This document shows positions 52,768 to 63,619 of a stretch of 64,000 nt of DNA, one piece after another. Position 1 is the stretch's first letter, and every line of letters starts with the position of its first letter. The position numbers and the translations under genes are program-made. The DNA comes from Apoderus coryli. Lineage: Eukaryota > Arthropoda > Insecta > Coleoptera > Attelabidae. The notes beneath the pieces were generated by a model that was given only the letters and a program-made list of their open reading frames with translations, ran no database searches and was not told where the DNA came from. The stretch spans positions 15,397,651 to 15,461,650 of the forward strand of contig OU452203.1 of assembly GCA_911728435.2 (NCBI GenBank), written 5' to 3'.

Positions 52768-55429
52768 ATGGCTAGCCCTAGAACAAGGCGATTTCTCCAA
52801 GAACTGAAGCCCAACAACGAAAACGATGTATGTATTGGTTGCAATATTTGACGCAAAGATGGTTATTTTGCTTTTTAATTTTTTTGTATAACCGTATTTT
52901 AGAAATGTTTTGAGTGTGGAACACATAATCCCCAATGGGTGTCTGTAACATATGGTATATGGATATGTTTGGAGTGCTCTGGTAAACATCGTGGATTAGG
53001 TGTGCATTTATCGTTTGTACGGTCTGTAACAATGGATAAGTGGAAAGACATTGAATTAGAGAAAATGAAAGTAGGTGGTAATAGAAATGCAAGAGTATTT
53101 TTTGAAGCACAACAAGATTGGGATGATTCTATGTCAATTCAACAAAAGTATAATTCTAAAGCAGCAGCGTTATATAGAGATAAGGTAAGTACTGTGGAAT
53201 TAGATGGTTTTTTAGTCTTATGGGGAAACTAGTAAGTAATCGGCATATTTCCAATAATATTCTATTTCAGATTTCGACCATCGCTCAGGGCAAACAATGG
53301 GATGAGAGAAAGTCGCCAGCTCAAAATTATACGAGTAACCTCATTAGTGGTAGTACGAATTATAGTTCGTCTAGTTCAAATTATTCCAATTCCTATCAAC
53401 AGTCATCTTACCAGAATAATACGGATGGATATCAAAACAGTTATCAGAATTACAATTCGCTAAATGTTAAGGATCAAACTGAAGCGTTCTTTTCGAAAAA
53501 ACAAGCTGAGAACGCCGGTAGACGCAAGTAAGTATAACTTACATATTAAGTTATTTTACTTGCGTTAAGATTAGAACGATTAATATATATTTCCTGTGAT
53601 AACTATTTTTTTAGTGATTTACCTCCAAGTCAAGGTGGTAAATACAGTGGATTTGGGTACACTAGAGAAGTACCTCCCAGAAGTCAGTCACAAGAATTTG
53701 TTGATACAGCTCTATCATCACTCGCGAGCGTAAGATTTTAAGACTCAATACTATATCACCAGGATTCTACAAGAAATTGTGAATCATTACAGGGTTGGTC
53801 ATTCCTATCTAATTCAGCAACTAAAATGGCCAGCAAAGCTACCGAAAATGCCGTTAAATATGGTGGAATAGCTTCGCAGAAGGTAGTTGATTTTAGCACA
53901 CAAGTAGGTGAAAAGGTTCGTTTTTTTATTTGATTTTTATTTTGATTCTTCTATGTTATATTCTGTTAAATTGTTTTTAATTATTTTTTTTTTATTTTTG
54001 AGTTATTTAAGTTTTTGTTGTTATTTTAGTTTTATTTAATTTATTTTTTTTTTATGAAATAGGTTAAGGAAGGTAAATTAATAGAGGACGTTAGTTCGCA
54101 AGTAACAACATTGGCATCTAAGGTAATTGTACAAATATTTTCATTATTGTTAGCAACATTTAACTCCTAACTCTAAAACAAAGACACAATTGACATTAAA
54201 CTGAATGTATTTTCGTGGTAAGAGGCTTGTTATGAGTCAGACCAATGAATAACGATCACAAATATTTAGAACTAACTCTATTGGCCATTAATGTAGCTCC
54301 CGTTCTCAAAGAAACACCGTGTATAGAATTTGTTCTTGTTCAGGTGGGCGAGTTGGGTCGAAAAGGTTGGAAAGAAGTCGGCGGTACAACATCACCTGAT
54401 TCTGACGGATATGGACAAGTAGGTGGTGAAAATTATCATTCACCTGGTGAAAGATCGTCACTGGTTAGTGGTGGGAATAGTTTTGGACGAGAGGAAGATT
54501 GGAGTTGTGGCAGTCAACGTGGTTCTAAGTAAGTTGTCAGGATATTTTCGTCAATAAATCCAGCCCCAGACAACATATTATTAGAAGATCTAAACAATTG
54601 TGTTGTTTTACTCAGACTTGTTTGTTTAAGGTAACTAATATGACAGAAACATAAACTACTTATAATTCACGATTGAAACAAATATCAATGATCGAAAAGA
54701 GTTCAATACAAATTTATTTTTATACAATTTTGTATGAGTTTGAACCAATTTCTTAGCATGATGCAAGTTCTTTCATTGTATTGTGAAATTGAACAATGCC
54801 TAACATAGACTGGTTTCTGTTTTAGTTAAATACGACTTCTTATTATCACTTTTAAAAAGGACAACATTTGACAAGAAAGTAAAAAACCAAGGAAACTTTA
54901 ACATTTCAAAATGTTATTATGAGTGCTTGTGCGTTTTGTGCTATTCAACTGTAAATATCTCGCTAACGGTTGCCTTTGGATGAATTTTATAACATTTCAA
55001 ATATTGTTAGAATATGGGGAATAAATATGCACTTATGTTTATCTACTACACAATCGACATTGTATAAATTTCTTTTATGTTTTATTTATCGAATGTATGC
55101 GTGACTTTTGATCCTCACTGTATATGTATTTCAGAGCATCCAGTCCAAAATCACCAAATAACACCAACGCAAATTGGGAGACTAACAGTTGGACTGGTGG
55201 TGGAGGCTACCAGAATGACGGATCTATTGGATATCAAACGGATTTCGATCGGAGCTATTCAGGTAGTAGTAACAGTAACGCAACATCACCGGTTAGTGAT
55301 AATTATCCACATCAGAGAGTTGTAAATAGTGCAAATAGAAAAGAAAAAAAAGAAAAGGAGCAGAAAAAAAATAGTGGTTTTAACGATGGGTGGGGTGATG
55401 ATGAATTATGGGCAAGTTTGAATAAATAA
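52768..55429 (+). CDS. ArfGAP1: ArfGAP1, GTPase-activating protein for Arf1
   Basis: It stimulates GTP hydrolysis on Arf1 at the Golgi and controls COPI coats. Exons are 52768-52827, 52903-53184, 53271-53527, 53615-53729, 53793-53915, 54063-54122, 54344-54528 and 55135-55429, about 458 residues. Exon 2 has the zinc finger C-x2-C-x16-C-x2-C ([32 protein letters not shown]) with the catalytic Arg in the [15 protein letters not shown] block. Exons 4-5 hold a Ser/Thr-rich amphipathic segment ([20 protein letters not shown]), the ALPS-type curvature sensor. The C-terminus is Gly/Asn/Ser-rich, then Lys-rich, and ends [12 protein letters not shown]; the terminal W-x-D/E-W-like motif resembles coatomer or AP binding sites. 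Exons 5-7 are short and could be alternatively spliced in frame. Confidence 0.95.
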
Positions 55430-55781
55430 TTGTAATGATGTATTAGGTAAATGTTGTTTTTTAACTAATAATTATTGTTAATTGACATGTTTAATAATAT
55501 GAAACAAGTATAGAATATGTAAGTGTATAACGAATTAATTAATTGCCAAATTATCGTTTTGTATATTTAGAAACAAATTTAAGTTTTCTCCGACAATAGA
55601 TATCTAAATCAGTAATTGAAATGAAACTCTCCGTTATATTTCTCTGTGTCCACCCCTTGTATTATATTTTCGAGGTATTCAGACTATCCTACATAATACT
55701 CCTTAAAACTTTATATTATACGGAGGTATGGTCATTTTTTGTTGTAATATATATTTTAAATATATTATTTTATATGTTTTT

Positions 55782-55787
55782 AATAAA
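55782..55787 (+). terminator. Candidate ArfGAP1 poly(A) signal
   Basis: AATAAA about 350 bases after the ArfGAP1 stop codon, in an otherwise T-rich 3' flank. Confidence 0.45.
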
Positions 55788-56129
55788 TTTTATTATACAA
55801 AGCACATAATTTAGAAACATTGTGGAGTTATTTATATATTTAATTAAAAAAATCTTAGAATTTAGTAAATGTGTATTATTCCATCGTGGATGGTAAATTA
55901 TCATTTGTTCGACTTAAAACTCGTCAAAATGACGTTTAAATAGATTTTACCTACTGAAATGTCAATTTTATCCACTCAAACAATTCGATAAAAGTGAAAA
56001 GGCATCGCGTTGCAGTAAACCAAATGCATAACAATGGTGAAAACCAGTAAATTTGTCCTGCAATTACTAAATCTAAACTGCTCCCATTTTATTAATTTTT
56101 AGTAAATATTTCCGCTCAAGAATAAAATA

Positions 56130-56229
56130 GAATATTACACGACGGTAAAAAGGTTTACCTGTGCGTGTATTTAATCAACGTTTTTCACTTGCAGGTAAAG
56201 TATTAATTTACCGTCTTGTATAATAAATA
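56130..56229. repeat. Short fold-back MITE
   Basis: GAATATTACACGACGGTAAA...TTTACCTG and its inverted partner CAGGTAAA...TTTACCGTCTTGTATAAT form a ~30-bp imperfect stem around a ~30-base centre. Confidence 0.65.
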
Positions 56230-57407
56230 ACTATTCTTGTAATTATAAAGAGAGATGAAATCAGAAACCCATGAGTTTAGTATAAAAGGAAGATTATGAA
56301 AATATGAGGTAAGGTTTCAACCGAAATACTTAAATCAATGAATTTCATAACAGAAATTTGCATTATGCCGCGTTGACAAGGGTCATTTATCACGATGGTC
56401 AGTCAGCCACCTTCGTGATCACACGATCCAAATAATTATTAATTACGCTTCTTGGAAAAGGGTTTACACGTCTCAAAATTCAGTATTTGCTTCAGTCGTG
56501 AATATGCAGTCCTTTGTGGCAGAAGCATGGCAAGTTGTGTGTGGGATGGTAGCAGACAAGATTTTACAAAAAAAATAAACAACAGATAATGGTGGGCAAG
56601 GAAGGGACTATACAACGTAGTCATATTAATTTAATTAGAGATATGTCCAAATACCCGAAGATTTTAAAATTTGCTTAGAATGTCGGAACATCATTTTCAG
56701 TATTTATTGCAACTCGTTGGGCCCAAATTCAAAAAAGTGACACTAGAATGAGGGAAGCTCTACCGGCCAAGCCTAACCTTCAAATAACACTTCGATATTT
56801 AGCTACTGGGAACTTTTAAAAGTTTGGAGTATTTATTTAGAGTCCCTAAATCATCAATAAGTAAATTTATAGAAGTTTCGGATTCATTGTGATGCTTTAA
56901 AAGAATTTATCATTGTAAGTACAAATATTATGTGGTTTGAGAAAAGAATCCATTATTTGGAACCATTTCACTTTACGGGTATAAAACTCGTCAGAAAAAC
57001 ACCCAGACTTTATACTCTCATTCTGAGGTTTTATCTTTTCACGATCGGAATTATTGCGTTCGTGAAAAGAATTTAATATTCGTATTCACAAATCCAGAGT
57101 TGACACGGCACGTGGCCCACGTTCGTGATACACGACCCATGTTAACGCGCGAAAACGTTAATTGTCTATGAAAATTACCGATTTTATAAAAACATTACCA
57201 TCAACAACAATCAAACGCAAATAATTGGTGAACAATCTTAATAGTATAATATATTAATATGGAGAGAAACATAGCAAATATACATAAATAAATAATAAAT
57301 ATACATGAGGATATTATACAATAAGTGTTAAAAATAAATTTGCCCTATTAGCGACAAAAATATCATAAGCGTATTAATTACTTTTATAATAATTATTATA
57401 TAATAGT

Positions 57408-57413
57408 TTTATT
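57408..57413 (-). terminator. Candidate gamma-SNAP poly(A) signal
   Basis: AATAAA on the minus strand, about 105 bases beyond the gamma-SNAP stop codon. Confidence 0.4.
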
Positions 57414-57518
57414 ATAGACTAAATAAAATTCACATGATTTTGGAATGTTATACATCCAGATTTAAACAATACCTTATCAATAACAAGCATAAATATTATC
57501 AACTTATACGTTTGTTAA

Positions 57519-59190
57519 TTAGCATAGACCGCCAGCATATTCGTCATCATCATCGTCATTTTGTTTATTGTCTTCCGCATTATCCTTATCATTTTGTGAA
57601 TTAGCTGTATCTCCAACAGAGTTCTAAAATGAATAGAGAGATCACTGTGTTGTCAAGTATCCAAGTTCTTGAAAAATAACTCGAAAACTTTAAAGGATAA
57701 GAAATCGATTGAACTAAAGAAATATGTTTGTGGAATTGGACTTTTAATTGGAAATTCCTAATTCTAATGGTGTCGACACGCGCTATTGATTCTTTATTTA
57801 GAATATATAATATATATATCATACAAACCTTCAATGTTTTAGAAGAAGATTCCGTTTCTTCGTTATTTGTTGTCACTGTTGACGATGTAGCAATGCCTAA
57901 AAGTTTTAATGTTGATTTATCATTACCAGTTAATTAAAATATCTATCCTACCACTTGGGAGTGCTATGGTTCTGGCCAAAATCGCATATTCAACATCCAT
58001 ATATTTAATAAATGGGTCGTTCAATGCTCTTTTGGCATTTTCAGGATCTTCTTCATCATAAGCTTGAATTAACATTTCTAATGTTTGAACTTCCGGAGCA
58101 TCACAATAATTACCTAAAATTAAATTGTATTTTAGTTCAACGTTACAAAGATATCGCGTCACAAAGATGCAACTTACCCCATTCTGTAAATGCTTTTTCA
58201 GCTGCTACAACATCACCTCTAGCTAGCTGCACTAAAACTAGGGCAACAGCTAAACGACCGGTAGCTTGAAATGATCCATTTTGCTGATGAAGTCCTAGTT
58301 CTCTTCTGATAGCATCAGCGGCCAAATCATATCTAAATCACACAGAATTATTAACGACAAAAGGCATTTTATAACAAGTCATTACATACTGTTGTAACTT
58401 AACATGCAGTCTCGCTACTTTGCTTGTATACTCCACAGCTTGCCTATTGTTGTCTTGGATCTGTTAAAATAATTTGATAACGTAATTACATCTTAAAAAA
58501 ATATTAAAATGTGCTTACTAAGACAATTTCTGCCGCATGTTGGAACAACTTTAAAGCTTCCGCTGGATGAGTACCTTCTAAGATTTTTGCAGCTTTTTCC
58601 AGAGATGAAGCTGCAGCATCACCACTGCCATGATTCTGATACATATTTGCAGCTCTCTCAGCTAATTCAGCTATTTCTTTAAGATTACCCAACTCTTTAC
58701 ATATTAGGACACACTGATCTAATGCTTTAGCCGCGTAAAATAAACTATTTTTAATGTTAAGAAAAATCAACTTCATACACTTTGTTAGTAACTAGACCAA
58801 TTTTAAATATTAAAGGATACGCTCTATTTTGTTTGTGACATTCCACTACTTTGAGAAGGCAGTCTCTACACTGTTCGAATGCTTTGGCATTTCGAAAGCA
58901 TGTAGCTAAAATAATTTTATTAAATGAACAATTTCAGTATTAATAAAAACATAGTGTATTACCAGCTTTATTATATTCATCCGCTGCATTCTCGTAATCA
59001 GGTTTCCACTTCAGAAGAGACGTCTTCAAACTATATACAACAGTCATTGAGAATAAAATAAATAAAAAATTACTGAATTTTACCATAGAATAAGAAACCT
59101 AGCTAATAGCTTTCTTATTCTATGATTTTACCTTTTTTCGGCATTTTTAATATGTTCCAAGCCTTCTTCTACTTTTTTGTTTCCCGACAT
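57519..59190 (-). CDS. NAPG: Gamma-SNAP (NSF attachment protein gamma)
   Basis: SNAP proteins bring the ATPase NSF to SNARE complexes for disassembly after membrane fusion. Exons are 59132-59190, 58963-59030, 58821-58905, 58519-58744, 58390-58460, 58178-58332, 57952-58113, 57829-57896 and 57519-57623. All phases match, giving 332 residues, near the family length. The gamma type is shown by GLEHIKNAEK, KTSLLKWKPDYENAADEYNK, EYTSKVARLHVKL, PFIKYMDVEYA and the family-specific C-terminus YAGGLC after an acidic run. TPR-like helical hairpins run through residues 20-270. Intron 3 has U12-type splice signals. The gene is divergent from LRSAM1. Confidence 0.94.
58745..58820 (-). other. U12-type (minor spliceosome) intron in gamma-SNAP
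   Basis: The donor is GTATCCTTT (58812-58820), an exact U12 consensus. A branch-point-like TTTCTTAAC (58756-58764) lies about 11 bases from the AG, one mismatch from TTCCTTAAC. Intron length 76 bases, phase 2. Confidence 0.8.
59084..59124. repeat. Perfect 14-bp hairpin in gamma-SNAP intron 1
   Basis: CATAGAATAAGAAA and its exact inverse flank a 13-base loop inside the 101-base first intron, seven bases from the donor. Confidence 0.6.
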
Positions 59191-59548
59191 ATTTGTTATT
59201 ATTTATTTACAACTTTTTGGGATTTCTTACCAGCACAAAATTCAATACCAGGCTGGTGATTCTTGTTCTACTTTGGGGCTTGCAACTTGCAATATAGGTT
59301 ATTCTGTTATCCAGCCATTTTGAGATTAAATTGACGCTAAGTTCACAGCAGTCAAAATGTCAGATCAGCCCAGCTGATTGGTGTTGTAGAAGACGCATCA
59401 TACTGAAGTTTAAATTTTAAATGTAATGTCAAATTAATAAATATAAATAAATAATAAAAAATACCTATTCAAATGCCAATAAAGTAAATTGAAATTTGTG
59501 AATTCATGAAGACATTTGTGCCTTAGTTAATTAGATATTTGGAAAAAC
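59191..59548. promoter_or_regulatory. Shared divergent promoter region of gamma-SNAP and LRSAM1
   Basis: Only 358 bp separate the two start codons, so transcription of both genes must be driven from here. No TATA box is obvious, as expected for housekeeping genes. The gamma-SNAP-proximal half is less AT-rich. Confidence 0.6.
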
Positions 59549-62500
59549 ATGTTTCGTAGAAAACGTTCAGTAAATAAAAAAAAATTAGAACATAAATTAT
59601 ATTTGGTATGTACTTAATAACACAATTTTATTTCACAACACAACTTCTTTATTATTTTACAGGCCAGGGAAACTCCAGAACCAATTTTCGACTTGTCTGA
59701 ATGCGATTTAATTAATGTTCCCACAGGGATTTATTCATTATGCAAAGTTTTCTTAAAAACTTCCATAATTTTATGTAAAAATCAACTAGCATCTTTGTCG
59801 GGTGGAGGAGATCTCAGAGATCTACACTTGTTAAAAATTTTAGATATTAGTTACAACAATTTCAGTTCGTTACCGATAGAAATAGGTCTTCTAGTTCATT
59901 TAGAGGTAAATCTTATTTCCCTCTGTTAAAAAGTACCTACGTTACTAATGTTAATTTTAGGAACTGTATGCTAACAACAACTGTTTGAAAAAACTACCTC
60001 AAAGTCTGTCTAATCTAGTCAATTTGCAAATGTTATTTCTATCGAATAATTTGTTAAAAACACTACCAGAAAACATTGGAGAACTGGCCAATTTAACTTT
60101 ATTAAACATATGTGATAATAAACATTTAAGACATTTACCAAGGAGCATCCATAAGGCACAAAAGTTGATAGATATTGTTATGGATAGCGATAATTTTTTA
60201 TATCCGCCATCAGAAGTTTGTAAAACTGGCACAGAAAGTATTATGCGATTTATTTGTGCAGGTGAGTGAACTCTAGTATAAACAAAATATAATTTGCTTC
60301 AAGTTGTTTTTGGCAACGTCTAGTGTGAGCAGGCAATATTGCCAACCCTAGTATTGCCTGCTCACACTAGATGTCGTCAAAAACATTTTGTTGTATTTCA
60401 ACTCTCGTGCTAGTATAAGCTCTTTGTAAATGTTGGAAATTTGCGTTTCACTGCCTGCCGATCACCACTGATGAGTTGTGGATTAACGAAACGGCCCGTC
60501 TGGTGAATGCAGGGTGGTGTGAACCAAATTTCCAATATAACTAAAAGTCTTGTTACTTTATGTAACAAGCAATTCACAAATATAATTTGTTTATCAGTGT
60601 TACCTGTTATAAAGCGGTTTTGTGACACCCGACAAATTTGATTTTAGATATCAACGTGGAATATGTTTCTGGAACAGATGCGTCTGAAGTGAAAGCGGAC
60701 AGTGATATTAAAGAGATTCCAGATGAAACTGATTTCTATCAGGTTACATTAATTGTTCATTTCAACTGTAGGTATGAGCCTCGGTATACATCTTATTAAC
60801 ATAGGTACTCTCAGAGGTGTCGTCAGTCTGATATTTCCCAAATCAAATCTTGTCTGGAGGAAATTCATAGGTCACTCAATTTTGACTTACGTACACTTTC
60901 AGACTAGACCATTACAACCGTGAAATAAAATAATTACCACCCACACCGAGGCTCTACTTTATTTTTGTAATTTTCAGTTAACATTTAGACTTCATTATAT
61001 TATAATTTTTTAGGGCAAAATATGGGAGCTAGACAAATTAAAGGCATGTTCAGTAATATTCCTAACGCTTCTTATATATCATTATTACTTACACAGCTTT
61101 TATATTATATTATTTGTTGCTAATCATCTCATATTTGTCGTTTGGATTATTTAGATAGTTTTGCATTATACTAAAATATATTTTATAAAACTTGTAGCAA
61201 CAAAAAATCCAAGAATTTTTAGAAATTGAGAAAAATAATGAACTGTTACAAAGACAGGAGTTCGAAATGGCAAATGCTCAAAAGGAAAATCGTAAAAAGG
61301 TAAATATCTAGTAATTTTATAATATTTATATACATTAAAAACAAATAATGTTGTGGTATATTCGACAAAATTACTGGATTTAGCTAAAAATAACATGGGC
61401 CATGGGCTCGTCAGTATACCATAGCTATACCCTAATACAAAGATTGATATGCCTGTATGCATTAGGAATATGTCTACCAGCGGAGTTATGGACATATAGG
61501 TACACTCCCTTACAACATACATCTCAGCGCAGACAAATCTATAAATACAATGCCAGCCGCAATGTTAACAAGGCAGGAAAATAATGCAAATATAAACAGA
61601 ACGCTAAAAGGCTTGATGCTCTATTAATTTAAACAAAATCATCTGCTTAGGTAAAACCAGTAGTTTTGTCCAACAATCCAAAAAATTATTTCTAATTAAA
61701 TTATTTACAAACGTAACTTCTTTTTATGTTATTTTTGTTGGTACTTTCAAGTTATTGGCAGATATATCAAGGCAACAAAGTAAATTAGATTTAGAACTTA
61801 GTAAAATACAACAATTGAAAGAGTTGGACCGGTTTAAATTGATTGAACAATTACAAGAAGGTAAATATGATACATTTACATATTAAATAATTAGGTGAGG
61901 ATGTGTGGAAGAAACCTGGTTCGAATCTTGTTATAACTTAGATGAGCAGCAGTCTATCTCCGAAACGATGAGACGAGATTTCGTGCTGCAGCCATGTTTG
62001 AAACTGGGAATGGCCAGTGTAATGAATTTAAATTTGAAAGAGTTTCTTTGAGTAACAAACTTCAAGAAGGAAGGCGAACTTCTGCACTTACTGATAAAAA
62101 AACACTGTTTCTGCTGCTCGACAGCTGATTTAGGAGGAGAACGGGGTCCCCCACATAATTATTTGTTTGTTCTTTGGGGATAAGAATGACTGTAATTCTT
62201 CACAATCATCTTGGAGTCATAAGGTTGTTTATTGTCGTTGCCAAAAGACTGTTAATATGATTACTAAAGTAAATCAGAATCTAAACGTCCGTCGAACTCA
62301 TTGCGTGTTTCCAACTACAATGTCGACGGAGTAACATTGTACAGCGCACCAACATAACAGTATCTTTATTTTAGAGGAAAATAACGCTGACATCGCTATC
62401 AATAAATTGTTGAATCTAAGTAAAGAACCACAAAACGACTTATTACAAATAGAAAAATTAGAAGAGGCAAAATTAGTTGCCGCTGTTCACAAATATAATG

Positions 62501-62913
62501 AATCGTTGAGAAAAGATGATATATTGAATGATATGGAGAATATTCTGTTACAAGAAACGGAAAGGTTTCTTGAGTTTGATCGATGTAGAACTGAAGCGTT
62601 TAAATCAGTACTAGAACAGTAGGTTAATTAATATTCCATATGATATTGAATTGAAATTATGTTTTGTAGAGAAGTAGAAACTCTAGAACAATTATCAGCA
62701 GTACTACAAGATCAGTCTATACAAAAAGCTGAACTAGTTTCCAAACTGTTAATAGACAATGATCTTCAAAAAGCTGCTGTGGGTACACTATTGGAACGTG
62801 GTGATGCAAGATGTTGGAGTCTGTTGCAACAAGTACGATTAGTTGAGGCACAATTAGCAGCTCTTACAAATATAGAATTGGATAGAAGGAAATTAAGTAT
62901 GAATAAACATTTG
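59549..62913 (+). CDS. LRSAM1: LRSAM1-like E3 ubiquitin ligase, N-terminal and central part (partial)
   Basis: LRSAM1 is a RING E3 ligase that ubiquitinates TSG101 in endosomal sorting. Exons are 59549-59605, 59663-59905, 59961-60261, 60648-60742, 61014-61043 (or to 61052), 61198-61299, 61752-61860, 62375-62618 and 62670-62913, in consistent phase. Leucine-rich repeats span about residues 25-150 (LHLLKILDISYNNFSSLPIE, LQMLFLSNNLLKTLPENI, LTLLNICDNKHLRHLP). A coiled coil follows (QQKIQEFLEIEKNNELLQRQ; SKIQQLKELDRFKLIEQLQE; QSIQKAELVSKLL), the known LRSAM1 order. The SAM and RING domains are not seen by 64000, so the gene continues beyond the window. Exon 5 is very short and ends in a GC donor or a GT donor 9 bases later. 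Intron 3 contains the hammerhead ribozyme. Confidence 0.87.
60305..60385. repeat. 34-bp inverted repeat upstream of the ribozyme
   Basis: The inner 20 bases TCTAGTGTGAGCAGGCAATA (60319-60338) recur exactly inverted at 60352-60371 around a 13-base loop. The stem continues outward to TGTTTTT/AAAAACA with three mismatches. Confidence 0.85.
60433..60535 (+). ncRNA. Type I hammerhead ribozyme with extended helix I
   Basis: Self-cleaving RNA. The core is CTGATGA (60468-60474), then stem II GTT...AAC (60475-60487, with the G10.1-C11.1 pair), then GAA (60488-60490). Stem III is ACG-GCC-CGT (60491-60499), and the cleavage site is GUC with C17 at 60500. Helix I pairs TCACCA (60462-60467) with TGGTGA (60501-60506). 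An asymmetric internal loop (CGA/AT) follows, then CCTGC with GCAGG, and an outer stem TTGGAAATTTG (60433-60443) with CAAATTTCCAA (60525-60535). Every conserved core position is present. An internal loop in helix I opposite the stem II loop is where natural hammerheads make their activating tertiary contact. Predicted cleavage is between 60500 and 60501. It lies in sense orientation in LRSAM1 intron 3. Confidence 0.9.
60549..60569. repeat. 8-bp hairpin downstream of the ribozyme
   Basis: CTTGTTAC-TTTAT-GTAACAAG, a perfect stem near the right end of the insertion. Confidence 0.7.
61960..62275 (+). pseudogene. Decayed mariner transposase N-terminal region in LRSAM1 intron 7
   Basis: Broken plus-strand frames read FERVSLSNKLQEGRRTSALT-like sequence, then SLGIRMTVILHNHLGVIRL. 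These match the linker and second helix-turn-helix of mariner transposases (usual form: EPREGRPSTA, SLGIGMS, LHKHLGVRKL). Stops interrupt all frames. Confidence 0.6.
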
Positions 62914-63610
62914 GTAAGGATTCTCAGTATAAGGTACTTTCACAGATTTTTATTTAAAGCTAGTTCTTTTGCATTAAAAACTTTTCAGTTTTCAAAAGCA
63001 GCAATAAAGCAACCTTTTATAATAATAATAATAGCATTTATTGCTCTACAGAATAGTCCATTTACAGAGCAATACAATCAATACTACAAAAGTGATTACA
63101 AAAAACATTGATTACACAACAATGCAAACTAATACAGAAGTAATAATAATAATTATACCTTAAAGAAGAAATGACAAAACAACACAAATCAAATATTCAC
63201 AACTTAAAACCCTCCAGAGCAGCCTTCAACAGTGATCCACCGGAACAGGCGACTTCGTATACAAATTCGTGGCCGGTCTTTCGCAATAAAAATCTGACCA
63301 GTACGGCTTCCCCATCGCGGAACTTTTATATTTATTTGGGGCAACAGTTCAGGACAGTCAATCCGATTGTTCAGAAGAGCATGCAGTAACTTTATGGAAA
63401 AATATTCTTCTGAATTCCAAGCTTCTCACGCCAAATCTGTCCAACAACAATGTGTATTCAGTACCTCTAGCCGGGTAAACGCCATCCACTCTAAATGAAA
63501 GATACTTTAAGAACTTTCTTTGCCTATAAAAATTTTCAATAATTTGTCTCTGCGCTTGTAATTAATAGCGACCGCCAGAAAATTTAAGAGTGAAATCAAA
63601 AATTGTCTGC
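62914..63610 (+). other. LRSAM1 intron 9 or downstream sequence
   Basis: The GTAAGG donor at 62914 opens an intron whose acceptor is not in the window. The frame reads through the donor for about 60 codons before a stop, without similarity I recognise. Nothing else is supported here. Confidence 0.5.
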
Positions 63611-63619
63611 TGGATAACA

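Larger units (their letters stand above)
55430..57518. other. Intergenic region between convergent ArfGAP1 and gamma-SNAP
   Basis: 3' UTRs at both ends with AT-rich DNA between. One fold-back MITE (56130-56229) is visible. The 56340-57200 part is less AT-biased, like old transposon sequence, but no coding motif was recognised. Confidence 0.5.
60297..60577 (+). mobile_element. Small hammerhead-bearing insertion with 12-bp direct repeat
   Basis: AAATATAATTTG occurs at 60285-60296 and again at 60578-60589, as expected of a target-site duplication around a 281-bp insert. Inside are, in order, a 34-bp fold-back stem, a full hammerhead ribozyme and an 8-bp hairpin. It has no coding capacity. The layout resembles a non-autonomous, ribozyme-carrying retroelement (Penelope-like or retrozyme-type by analogy); the family is not recognised. 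Confidence 0.55.

Noticed and set aside
62914..63389. Continuation of LRSAM1 coding sequence past 62913
   Set aside because: The frame stays open for about 60 codons but loses coiled-coil character at once, and a strong GTAAGG donor precedes it; no SAM or RING motif appears before 64000.
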